This document shows, in pieces, positions 48,019-55,938 of a stretch of DNA of 64,000 bases. The DNA comes from a virus. Where the stretch lies: positions 30,596-94,595 of IMG/VR virus record IMGVR_UViG_3300050343_000258; one strand, 5' to 3'. A program made the position numbers and the translations under genes. Numbering within the stretch: the first letter of the stretch is position 1; each line of letters starts with the position of its first letter. Under the pieces are notes generated by a model that was not told the DNA's origin, ran no database searches, and was given only the letters and a program-made list of their open reading frames with translations.

Positions 48019-48494
48019 GTGAAAAAAAAGAAATTGTAGGGTTCACAGCAGGTAATTTTGATTTAATGCATCCGGGTTACATTTACACATTTGAAGACGC
48101 AAGAAAACATTGTGATAAATTCATTGTGTTTTTACAAAGAGACCCATCGTTACATAGAAAATCCAAGTACAAACCAGTGGTTCCATTATATGAAAGATAT
48201 AGAACCTTAATGGCAATTCAATATATTGATGAGGTTTATGTGTATCAAACTGAAGAAGAATTGTATGATTTAATTAAATTCTTTGAACCTGATATTAGAA
48301 TTCTTGGTGAAGATTATATTGGTAAATCATTTACGGGTGATGACTTACCACCAAAGGTAATCTACACGAGTAGAGCACATGGATGGTCAACAACAAGAAT
48401 GAAAGATATGATTGCGATGCAAACTATTAAACAGAACCCTGAGGTTATTGAAGATGCAAATTATTTTGAACGTAAATTAGGTATGGATGATTGA
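48015..48494 (+). CDS. Cytidylyltransferase-like nucleotidyltransferase
   Basis: A 159-residue protein of the TagD/RfaE type: G-N-F-D-L-M-H-P-G-Y at the N-terminus (HxGH-type site with Tyr at the last position), R-Y-R-T-L-M-A, I-L-G-E-D-Y and S-T-T-R-M-K near the end (the ISSSxIR-like signature). Such enzymes join CTP or ATP to glycerol-3-phosphate, sugar phosphates or cofactors. The substrate is uncertain and the HPGY variant may change activity. It could supply an activated sugar or glycerol for surface modification. Confidence 0.8.
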   Translation: MSEKKEIVGFTAGNFDLMHPGYIYTFEDARKHCDKFIVFLQRDPSLHRKSKYKPVVPLYERYRTLMAIQYIDEVYVYQTEEELYDLIKFFEPDIRILGEDYIGKSFTGDDLPPKVIYTSRAHGWSTTRMKDMIAMQTIKQNPEVIEDANYFERKLGMDD

Positions 48495-48658
48495 TGATAT
48501 TAAACATATGCCAAATCAAAAGTGGCACAAAATTATAAGTTTTATTAAATCAGGTGTTAGAATTATTGGTTACGGTTTTATTCCTTTTAACTTGATTACC
48601 GCTTGTATTATACTTATTAGTTAGTGAAGTAATTGGAATCATTGAAGAGATGGTTTAG
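48487..48658 (+). CDS. Small membrane protein with one frameshift
   Basis: A frame from 48487 (MIDDIKHMPNQKWHKI) through a hydrophobic helix is interrupted near 48612. Shifting one base yields SEVIGIIEEMV and a stop at 48658, giving about 56 residues. It overlaps the nucleotidyltransferase gene by eight bases. No family is recognised. Confidence 0.45.
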
Positions 48659-48758
48659 AGGTGAAGGAAAGATGGATTTCCCTATTAGATTAAATGAGGT
48701 GGTGGAGTAGTCCGATAGCCAAAAGTCGGTCCCTAAAGGTGGAGAGAAATCTTCACCT
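48659..48758 (+). other. Possible small structured RNA element
   Basis: An eight-base closing stem AGGTGAAG (48659-48666) / CTTCACCT (48751-48758) encloses two internal hairpins, GGAAA/TTTCC (48666-48681, sharing one base with the closing stem) and CCGA/TCGG (48712-48729), and is followed by a short T run. This could be a small RNA, a leader element or only a terminator-like fold. Confidence 0.35.
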
Positions 48759-48795
48759 TTTCTAATTAGTAATCTGCAATATTTACTAAGATTAC

Positions 48796-48806
48796 TATAT
48801 TTATAA
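48796..48806 (+). promoter_or_regulatory. Late-promoter-like motif TATATTTATAA
   Basis: Exact motif 16 bases before the ATG at 48823. Confidence 0.5.
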
Positions 48807-48822
48807 TAAAATACCAACGGAT

Positions 48823-49125
48823 ATGTCAAACATAATAATAACTGAATCACAATTACGTAAATTAAAGTCGAATATCATCTAAAGAGGTTCTCATGATGGT
48901 TCTTATATGGCCAAACAACAATTATTTACTATCGCCACACTAGCCTATAAAATGTGGGAACAAATGGAAGAAGGTGAACAACTTGATGATTGGATGGAAA
49001 GTAAAGTTGCTCAATCTGAACAGAGTGTTGTTTCTGTTGTAAAATCTTTCATGTACGATGAGGCTGAGGAAGAGCTAAAAGGTATGGAAAAACTGAATTA
49101 TGACGAGTTAGTTATAGGAACTTAA
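48823..49125 (+). CDS. Candidate capsid-targeted small protein with an in-frame stop
   Basis: Reading from 48823 gives MSNIIITE followed by S, an [LI]-x-E start, then a TAA at 48880-48882. The same frame continues after the stop with RGSHDGSYMAKQQ and a helical domain to 49125. The ATG at 48907 gives a 72-residue protein by itself. The late motif and the capsid-targeting-like N-terminus argue that 48823 is the real start, so the TAA is either a base error or a genuine interruption. No family is known to me. Confidence 0.5.
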
Positions 49126-49149
49126 TAAAATAATTTATTGACAAATACT

Positions 49150-49183
49150 AACCTTTCTCCTAATTTTAGGGGAAAGGTTTTTT
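49150..49183 (+). terminator. Rho-independent terminator
   Basis: Stem AACCTTTC / GGAAAGGTT, extended by three more pairs around an eight-base loop, with a T6 tail. Confidence 0.8.
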
Positions 49184-49212
49184 AATGCCTTAAAATAAAA
49201 AAATAATATAAG

Positions 49213-49436
49213 ATGATAAAATTAACATTTAACACAAGTAAACATACGTTGGTCTACAGACCTGACATGTAGATAAAAACTCATGTTACGTTGAATATCC
49301 AAACGTGACAACAATTAAAGATGATGGGAAGTACTATTACGAGGTTAGACAAAAACAATTACCTGCGGGTGCGAGTGTTCCCATTATTAGAGTACCTATC
49401 AACAATCACACTATCATTGAATACTTACATTCATAA
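49213..49436 (+). CDS. Small hypothetical protein with one frameshift
   Basis: MIKLTFNTSKHTLVYRPDM runs into a stop at 49270. One base shift restores a frame that ends in VPIIRVPINNHTIIEYLHS at 49436, giving about 74 residues with a beta-rich pattern. It ends five bases before thyA, which also has indels, so this stretch of the assembly is error-prone. Confidence 0.45.
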
Positions 49437-49441
49437 GTAAA

Positions 49442-50516
49442 ATGAATAGTATTGATAAACAATATAACGAATTATTATCCACCATTTTAGAACATGGGGT
49501 TGATAAGTCAGATAGAACAGGTACGGGTACTAAGTCTATTTTTGGTTACACTATAAGACATAATATGAAAGAAGGGTTTCCTCTTCTTACCACTAAGAAG
49601 ATGGCAGTCAAAACGATGATGACTGAGTTGAAGTGGTTCTCTAAAAGGTGATACCAACATCAAGTACTTAGTGGACAACGGATTGTAACATATATGGAAT
49701 GGTGATGCATATCAAAAACTATACTAGTAAAACTGATGAGTATCACAAGGTACCCTTGGCCTGTTATAACACAACCATGAGTTTATCCATGAACGAATCA
49801 AAACCGATGAGGATTTTGCGAAGACATGGGGTGAGTTAGGTCCTGTATATGGTGCTCAGTGGAGAGGATGGTTTCAAGAAGGTGAGCAGGTATTTGAAGG
49901 GGATACGTTACAAGTTTATAACGAAAAAAGTGTTGACCAAATTAAAAATTTACTCGAACAACTTAAAAGGAATCCAGACTCAAGAAGGTTAATGGTTAGT
50001 GCTTGGAATGTTGGGGAGTTAGATTTAATGACTTTACCTCCATGTCACTATGGGTTTCAAATGTACACTAGATTATTAACTGACAAAGAGAGATATGAAC
50101 ACTGGTTCAAAAATAATTATGAGACGGGTATGGAAAGATATTTCGACCCTAAAAACCTCCCTGATTTTGATGACACAAGACACGAACCAACACCAAAGAG
50201 AGCGATATCACTAATGTGGAACCAAAGGTCGGTAGACACATTCTTAGGGTTACCATTTAACATTTCTTCATACGCTACTTTACTTATGTTAATAGCTAAA
50301 GAAGTACATATGATTCCAGACCAATTAATAGGTAATTTAGGTGACGTTCATTTATATCAAAATCATTTAAATCAGGCTAAAGAACAGATTAAGAGAGAAG
50401 GTTACGATTTACCACATATTAACTTTAAAGGTGTTAATTTATTAGGTGGTGAATTCAACTATGAATTAATAAATTATAATTATAAACCAACTATTAAAGC
50501 TCCATTAAGTAATTAA
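49442..50516 (+). CDS. thyA: Thymidylate synthase (ThyA), broken by indels
   Basis: The N-terminal piece has S-D-R-T-G-T-G-T and F-P-L-L-T-T-K-K; the C-terminal piece has the catalytic loop L-P-P-C-H-Y-G-F-Q, a substrate Arg motif S-R-R-L-M-V-S-A-W-N upstream of it, then N-Q-R-S-V-D-T-F-L-G and S-S-Y-A-T-L-L. Between 49645 and 49990 the frame changes several times. One T and one AT removed near 49677 and 49686 restore the expected N-G-C-N-I-W-N-G-D-A-Y, so these are errors and not an intron. An insertion of about 50 residues after the catalytic Cys is unusual. The enzyme converts dUMP to dTMP using methylene-tetrahydrofolate. Confidence 0.85.
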
Positions 50517-50519
50517 ACG

Positions 50520-50723
50520 ATGTTAAGTAAACAAATTCTTATTGATAATATTGAAAGAGATGATGTGTGGGATAGTGCTAAACACCTTTACGCCTCTACC
50601 TTACTTAAAGAATATGATTCTGATTCGGTAAGAAAGTTTTTATTTGATAAGTTTAAAGACACTGGTGATTACTATTACTGTTCTATCTTAAAAGAGGATA
50701 AAAATGGAGAAAAACGTAATTGA
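50520..50723 (+). CDS. Small hypothetical protein, 67 aa
   Basis: Acidic and helical, with no family recognised. It overlaps the next gene by 20 bases and follows thyA by three bases, so it may share its transcript. Confidence 0.5.
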   Translation: MLSKQILIDNIERDDVWDSAKHLYASTLLKEYDSDSVRKFLFDKFKDTGDYYYCSILKEDKNGEKRN

Positions 50724-51099
50724 CTTCATCCAAAGATACTATACTTTTGAGATAAAGGGCAATAAAGAAATATATTTAAGAGATGTGTTTGAAGATAATG
50801 TTGAAACACATACGGTGGATATAAACTCAAGGGTTAAATTTGTATGGGGTAGAGCTAAAAACGTTACGGGTGTTGATTTACGTAATAAAGAGTTTACTCA
50901 TATACAAAAAATAATAAGAGAAGTTTTTAGGTCTAAACAGAGTATAGACTTTTATAATTTTATGGTTAATGAAATACATGAACAGGAAGAATGGGAAGGT
51001 TTAGTTATACCGTTAAAGGATTTAAAACATGAGTTCCCTAATTTATATGGTGATAATATTAATGGTATAATTTTAGAAAACATAAAAAAAGATGAGTAA
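50704..51099 (+). CDS. Hypothetical protein, 131 aa
   Basis: Mixed alpha/beta with F-V-W-G-R-A-K and F-Y-N-F-M-V-N-E-I patterns. I do not recognise it. It overlaps the next gene by eight bases. Confidence 0.5.
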   Translation: MEKNVIDFIQRYYTFEIKGNKEIYLRDVFEDNVETHTVDINSRVKFVWGRAKNVTGVDLRNKEFTHIQKIIREVFRSKQSIDFYNFMVNEIHEQEEWEGLVIPLKDLKHEFPNLYGDNINGIILENIKKDE

Positions 51100-51683
51100 G
51101 GAATATAAAGATTTAAAGTCAGTTATTAGTAAATACAATAAAGTTATTGTCACTGGACCTCATGGTGCGGGTAATAAGATAATGACAAAAATAATATCTA
51201 AAGATTTTAATTTACCTGAAGTTAGAGGTGAATATGCGTGGGATTTAAATGGGTATAATGAAGAAGATGGTATAAGAACATTTCATAAAAATCATATGAA
51301 CGATAAGTACTCATCTTTTGGTCCTTCACAATCGGGACATTTACATAGAATAACAGATTACTTACAAGATGTTTTAGTTGTTTTTATGTATAAAGATATG
51401 GATAGTATTGAAAGATATTCTGAAAGGAAATAAATTTGTTAAAGACCAAAGTCATAAATATGAATGGGGGGTCTATAGACAGATGGTTATGGAAGATTTC
51501 CCTGAAAGTGCTCAGTATTTGAGAAAAAGTATTGAACAATTAACCTATCATATATGGGAAAACCATCAACGAGTATTAATACCGAATTGGGTAGAAGTTA
51601 GTCATAGTTCTTTGGAAGGTCATGAATTATGGATTAGTAAAGAAGACCGAAAAGAATTTAAAGAGTGGCAAACTACATTTTAG
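51092..51683 (+). CDS. P-loop-like protein, one frameshift
   Basis: Two frames join near 51430 into about 196 residues. The N-terminus has V-I-V-T-G-P-H-G-A-G-N-K-I, which resembles a Walker A loop (GxxGxGK[ST]) with Ile in place of Ser/Thr, and the C-terminal part has W-V-E-V-S-H-S-S-L-E-G-H-E-L-W, a pattern seen in sulfotransferase or kinase-like P-loop proteins. The shift is at AGGAAATAAA. Activity cannot be assigned. Confidence 0.5.
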
Positions 51684-51684
51684 A

Positions 51685-51693
51685 TATATTTAT
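51685..51693 (+). promoter_or_regulatory. Late-promoter-like motif TATATTTAT
   Basis: Only five bases separate the motif from the ATG at 51699, so the transcript would have almost no leader. Confidence 0.4.
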
Positions 51694-51698
51694 CTGTA

Positions 51699-52604
51699 AT
51701 GAAACTACTTAAACTCTTAGAAAATATAGTTCACGAACGATACAGTGGTGTTGACATAAAAATGTTTGCACTATTTGCTGATATATTTAGCGACTTGATT
51801 AAAGGTCTAAAGATGGGTATGTTAGATGAGGTATATCAAGACTTATCACAAAAGTACGAAGGAACAAAAAAACAACTACCATTAGAATATTTCTACGATT
51901 TTCTTATTAAGAATAAAGATTATTTCTCAAAGGAAGAGGAATCGTTACAGGAAAACGAAAAGCAAAAAGATTTATTATTTAAGTATTGGGACGACAAAGG
52001 TGTTGAATCTACACCTATTTACCATTACTTAGGTTTAGACAGTTCTAATAGGGAGGATAAAGCTAAAATATTAGCTTATAAAATTGAATACTTTGGTGGG
52101 ATTTATAATGTTTATGAGAAAATTAAAAAAGAGTTAAAGGTTGGTGAACCATTTAATTATACTCAAGCCGGTTATGAGATTGAGGGAATTATTAGTGAGG
52201 TGACTATGGATATTTATACGGGTCAGACCAATCATATCTTATCAGACACATCGGAATATGTTGCGTATTATGATGTTATGGTTACAATTAATGGTGAAAA
52301 CTCATCTGTAACTTTAATGAATGATGGTGAAACTTATATGTTAGGTGATTTATGGAGTAATAACGATAATGTACCTGAGAGTGTTAAGGGTGTTTTGGAT
52401 GAAATAGGTTATGAAATTGGTGATGTACTTAGAGATTATGTGGATAGTATAACACAGCCATATGGTTTAGATTCAGATAGTATCGATTACAACATAGTTA
52501 ATGAAAATAGTTTCAAATCCATTTACAACTCTAAATCGCTGTCTAACCATCCTAAATTAGGACATAGCACTACTTTTAGTGAAAATCGAACAAAAAAAGG
52601 TTGA
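51699..52604 (+). CDS. Hypothetical protein with [LI]xE N-terminus, 301 aa
   Basis: It starts MKLLKLLE followed by N, a candidate capsid-targeting peptide. The first half is helical and acidic; the second half has beta-rich segments (VAYYDVMVTINGENSSVTLM). No domain is recognised. The motif upstream and the N-terminus place it with the putative internal head proteins. Confidence 0.6.
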   Translation: MKLLKLLENIVHERYSGVDIKMFALFADIFSDLIKGLKMGMLDEVYQDLSQKYEGTKKQLPLEYFYDFLIKNKDYFSKEEESLQENEKQKDLLFKYWDDKGVESTPIYHYLGLDSSNREDKAKILAYKIEYFGGIYNVYEKIKKELKVGEPFNYTQAGYEIEGIISEVTMDIYTGQTNHILSDTSEYVAYYDVMVTINGENSSVTLMNDGETYMLGDLWSNNDNVPESVKGVLDEIGYEIGDVLRDYVDSITQPYGLDSDSIDYNIVNENSFKSIYNSKSLSNHPKLGHSTTFSENRTKKG

Positions 52605-52631
52605 TTAATTCCATTATTTATTTTAAGTTTG
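52601..52631 (+). promoter_or_regulatory. Bacteroidota-type promoter
   Basis: TTG at 52601-52603 and TAAGTTTG at 52624-52631 with a 20-base spacer. Confidence 0.6.
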
Positions 52632-52649
52632 TAGAAAATAAATAATCTT

Positions 52650-53054
52650 ATGCGAATTACTGAAACAATCTTCAACTACCTACAAACATGTGTTTACCCC
52701 TTTGAGACCGTAAAAGTCGGTGATGTTACCGCTTTGAACAAATATCCTGATATGGATGATGTTTTATCGTGGTTACGTAACCAACACATTTATATTACCG
52801 CCTTACCTTTTAGAGATGCGAGCGAAGGTCCTGAACTTTCTTATTATTACTCAGTTATAGACTTAAATGATTTTGGACAGGAGGAGGATATTCTTTGTGA
52901 CGAAACTAACTTAGGTGTTTCTGATTTGGATTACGATACGTTTGAAGGGGCATTAATTTCAGGTGTGGAGAGTTACCTCAGTTATAAATCCAAAGATTTA
53001 AAGTGGAAACGTGAGTTAATGTTTGGTGATAAAATTGGTGAAAAATTAACTTAA
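52650..53054 (+). CDS. Hypothetical protein, 134 aa
   Basis: Soluble, acidic, with no family recognised. It has its own host-type promoter and is convergent with the next gene with a four-base overlap. Confidence 0.55.
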   Translation: MRITETIFNYLQTCVYPFETVKVGDVTALNKYPDMDDVLSWLRNQHIYITALPFRDASEGPELSYYYSVIDLNDFGQEEDILCDETNLGVSDLDYDTFEGALISGVESYLSYKSKDLKWKRELMFGDKIGEKLT

Positions 53055-53722
53055 AACTTTTCAGAAGACACTAATTCTCTTGCCTGTTCTTCAGTATTGT
53101 AAGCGAATTCCCATATCAAAATACGTCTATGTGGGTCAAATGTAAACTTAGCGTAAGAACCTTCATTAATTTCCCATCCAGGATGTTGGTTTAATAGTCT
53201 ATAACATACTTCTTCCATTTGGTCTGAAGTTTGTATAGTATTACCATTAACGTCATCGTTTGTGTCGTGAATCCAACCACTATCTCCACCAGCGTCTACA
53301 TTAACTTCTAATATGTCGGACCCTTCATCGTTTAAGTAATCAAAGATAGGTTTAAATTCTTCTGGTTCTTCTTCCTCATCTATTACTACTTCATTAATGG
53401 GTTCGGTACCGTAAACTGTGTAGGTTCCGAATATTTCAACACTTCTATATTCAGAGTTAATTTCAACTTCATAAGTGTAGTATTCACTACCTGTCTCTTC
53501 GTGCCAAGTATTATCACCGACAGCCTCTTCAACATACTCACTAAGTTCACGTTCAATAGGAATTAAGAAACTTTTTGGACTACCACTATTTTGATAACCA
53601 CAATAATACCCATCTTGATAGATTGAGAAGGCTTCATCAAACTCCATAACGGCTTTTTTACACCCTGATTTTAAGAATGCCGGATTAATTAAATTAAATA
53701 GTACTTTGTATTTCTGTTCCAT
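53051..53722 (-). CDS. Hypothetical acidic protein, 223 aa
   Basis: Acidic, beta-rich, with aromatic patches such as EYYTYEVEINSEY and a conserved-looking W-E-F-A-Y end. No domain recognised. A late-type motif lies 13 bases upstream on the minus strand. Confidence 0.55.
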   Translation of the reverse strand: MEQKYKVLFNLINPAFLKSGCKKAVMEFDEAFSIYQDGYYCGYQNSGSPKSFLIPIERELSEYVEEAVGDNTWHEETGSEYYTYEVEINSEYRSVEIFGTYTVYGTEPINEVVIDEEEEPEEFKPIFDYLNDEGSDILEVNVDAGGDSGWIHDTNDDVNGNTIQTSDQMEEVCYRLLNQHPGWEINEGSYAKFTFDPHRRILIWEFAYNTEEQARELVSSEKF

Positions 53723-53735
53723 GATAGTTTTTATA

Positions 53736-53746
53736 TATAAATATTA
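53736..53746 (-). promoter_or_regulatory. Late-promoter-like motif, minus strand
   Basis: Minus-strand TAATATTTATA just upstream of the 53722 start, within the 3' end of the neighbouring gene. Confidence 0.45.
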
Positions 53747-54097
53747 GTCAGTAAACTTTAATTTCATAGTTTTCATCATCCATAAGGGTTTTTCTTTATT
53801 ATTTAAAGCATCTACCCATTCTTTTGCTGATGGAATATAGTTATTACAATCTTCTTTAACGTGTTGTTCACCTATGTAACGAACAAAAACTTCTTTACCG
53901 TCTGAATTTAAGAATGACTCACCAAAGGTTTTCTCACATTCAAAGATACCTTCTGAATGGTGTCTAAATATTCGATGAAAAGATGTTCCAATCCATGATT
54001 TAGTTTCATCAAACCAATTATGTATATGTAAATAATCTTCAGGTTTCCCACCAAACTTTTTAGCGGATGATTTAGAGTGTAAAATAGGGTGTGCCAT
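53744..54097 (-). CDS. DUF6915-like protein
   Basis: A 117-residue protein with the DUF6915 pattern: M-A-H-P at the start, S-A-K-K-F-G-G, D-Y-L-H-I-H-N-W-F-D-E, a central R-H-H-S-E-G-I-F and E-Q-H-V-K-E-D near the end. The many conserved His residues suggest metal binding, but activity is unknown. Confidence 0.7.
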   Translation of the reverse strand: MAHPILHSKSSAKKFGGKPEDYLHIHNWFDETKSWIGTSFHRIFRHHSEGIFECEKTFGESFLNSDGKEVFVRYIGEQHVKEDCNNYIPSAKEWVDALNNKEKPLWMMKTMKLKFTD

Positions 54098-54186
54098 ATC
54101 TTTTAATTTTAGTTAGTAATAAGTATAAATAAACAATTAACTATACACTAAAGTATCTTATTTAATACTTTTTAAAAAAATACATC

Positions 54187-55800
54187 ATGAAAAAACAAAA
54201 CAAATTTAAAGAATTACTTGTTGATAAACCTGATATTGTAATAATAATAACAGACCAAGAGAGAGCCACTCAGTACTTTCCTGAAGGATGGGAACAAGAA
54301 AATCTACCAACACTAACTAAATTAAAAGATAATGGTTTCACATTTGATAAAGCCTTCTGTAATAGTTGTATGTGTACACCGAGTAGAGCTACTTTATTTA
54401 CTGGTACGTACCCATCACAACATCAATGTACTGAAACCTTAACAACAGGTGGTATATACTCACCTGGTGAAATACAATTAAATAATAAAAGTAATAACAT
54501 TGGTAAGATGTTAGATAGTATCGGTTACGATGTACAATACAGAGGTAAATGGCATTTAAGTAAAGGTGCTGATGGTGGTGACCCATTAGCTAAAGAAATA
54601 TCACTTTATGGGTTTAAAGGTTGGGTTGGACCTGATGCGGGTGAAGATGCGAAACCTGAAAACTTTGGTGGGGGTTATCCAAATGCTGATGCAAGGTATG
54701 TGAAAGAAGGTATAGAGTATTTAGAACAGGTAAGAATCAGTAGACAAAAGGGTGAACCAAGAAAACCTTATTGTTTAGTATTAAGTTTAGTAAATCCTCA
54801 TGATGTGTTAGGTTATCCAAAGTCAGTACAATTTGGTTATACTCCCGATGAATATACTGGTAGAACTATTACCGACTTACCACCTACAGTTACGGAACAA
54901 TTACTTAAAAATGGTAAACCTATGGCTCAATTACAAACAAACATTGCTGCTGATGGTTTATTAGGTGTCTTACGAAATGATGATATGAAATTGAATTACT
55001 TAAATTTTTACGCATACCTACTAACTAAGATTGATGGTGAAATTGGTAAATTTATTGATGTACTTTATGATGATACCAAAGGTAGTAGACTCGCTGATGA
55101 TGCGGTGGTTATAAGATTGGCGGACCACGGAGAGATGGGGATGTCACATGGTGGTATGAGACAAAAGGCTTTTGTTGCTTATGAAGAGGCGTTAAGAATA
55201 CCTATGGTGATATCAAACCCTATTGTGTTTAACAAAAAAGAATCGTCAGATGAATTAGCAACACTTATTGATATATTCCCAACGATATCTGAGATTGTTG
55301 GTGTACCTAAAGACAGTAACTCAAGAGGTGAGAGTTTAATACCAATAATTGAGGAAGGTAAATCAGTTCAAGATTCTATATTATTTACTTTTGATGATAC
55401 TAAGTCGGGTTCGAATAATTTACCATCTTCTGTTAAAGCAACTAATAGATTAAGGGCAATCCGTACACATGATTGGAAGTACACATATTATTTCGATTCA
55501 TTAGGTAGATATCAAAAAGAATATGAGTTATACGACTTAGTTAACGATATTGAGGAATCACATAATTTAGCTTATAAACCTGAATATAGAGAACAAAGGG
55601 AATACTTACATCAACAGTTGATGGAATTAGAAGAAAGAAAATTAAGAGTTAATGAGATATTTGTTAATAAAAATAACCAATATGAATATAAAACTTGGGT
55701 TGAAACAAATCCTAATTTTGAGACTTATGCTTACAATGATATAGAGGGTTATGAGAAGGAGAATTTTGATATAAACGAAAAAAAGAATACGGAAAAATAG
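54187..55800 (+). CDS. Type I sulfatase
   Basis: A 537-residue protein with the sulfatase signature: D-Q near the N-terminus (ITDQERA), C-T-P-S-R-A-T-L-F-T-G holding the Cys that is turned into formylglycine, G-K-W-H, N-P-H-D and a C-terminal A-D-H-G-E. Length is typical. Formylglycine must be made by a host maturation enzyme, as none is in the window. There is no signal peptide, so the enzyme acts in the cytoplasm or within the virion. In Bacteroidota such enzymes act on sulfated polysaccharides; a phage copy could remove sulfate from the host surface or from medium glycans. This is unusual cargo for a phage. Confidence 0.88.
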   Translation: MKKQNKFKELLVDKPDIVIIITDQERATQYFPEGWEQENLPTLTKLKDNGFTFDKAFCNSCMCTPSRATLFTGTYPSQHQCTETLTTGGIYSPGEIQLNNKSNNIGKMLDSIGYDVQYRGKWHLSKGADGGDPLAKEISLYGFKGWVGPDAGEDAKPENFGGGYPNADARYVKEGIEYLEQVRISRQKGEPRKPYCLVLSLVNPHDVLGYPKSVQFGYTPDEYTGRTITDLPPTVTEQLLKNGKPMAQLQTNIAADGLLGVLRNDDMKLNYLNFYAYLLTKIDGEIGKFIDVLYDDTKGSRLADDAVVIRLADHGEMGMSHGGMRQKAFVAYEEALRIPMVISNPIVFNKKESSDELATLIDIFPTISEIVGVPKDSNSRGESLIPIIEEGKSVQDSILFTFDDTKSGSNNLPSSVKATNRLRAIRTHDWKYTYYFDSLGRYQKEYELYDLVNDIEESHNLAYKPEYREQREYLHQQLMELEERKLRVNEIFVNKNNQYEYKTWVETNPNFETYAYNDIEGYEKENFDINEKKNTEK

Positions 55801-55806
55801 AATAAT

Positions 55807-55938
55807 ATGTTAATCAAAATAATCATAGGTTCATTCTTAATTTCATGGATATTTATAATTTATGAAATTATAACCGCACCTTTATGTGATGAGTACGGCA
55901 ATATAATAAATAAAGATAAAACAAAAAAACAAAAATGA
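55807..55938 (+). CDS. Small membrane protein, 43 aa
   Basis: A hydrophobic helix at residues 3-24 is followed by a short polar Lys-rich tail. It lies between the sulfatase and lipoprotein genes and overlaps the latter by ATGA, which supports it as a real gene. Function unknown. Confidence 0.5.
   Translation: MLIKIIIGSFLISWIFIIYEIITAPLCDEYGNIINKDKTKKQK

Noticed and set aside
48880-48882. Stop-codon reassignment in this phage
   Set aside because: TAA, TAG and TGA all end genes at sensible places in the window; one internal TAA is better explained by a base error or a short leader.
49645-49990. A group I intron in thyA, as in phage T4 td
   Set aside because: The interval continues to encode ThyA residues once one T and one AT are removed, so there is no inserted block; only small indels interrupt the frame.
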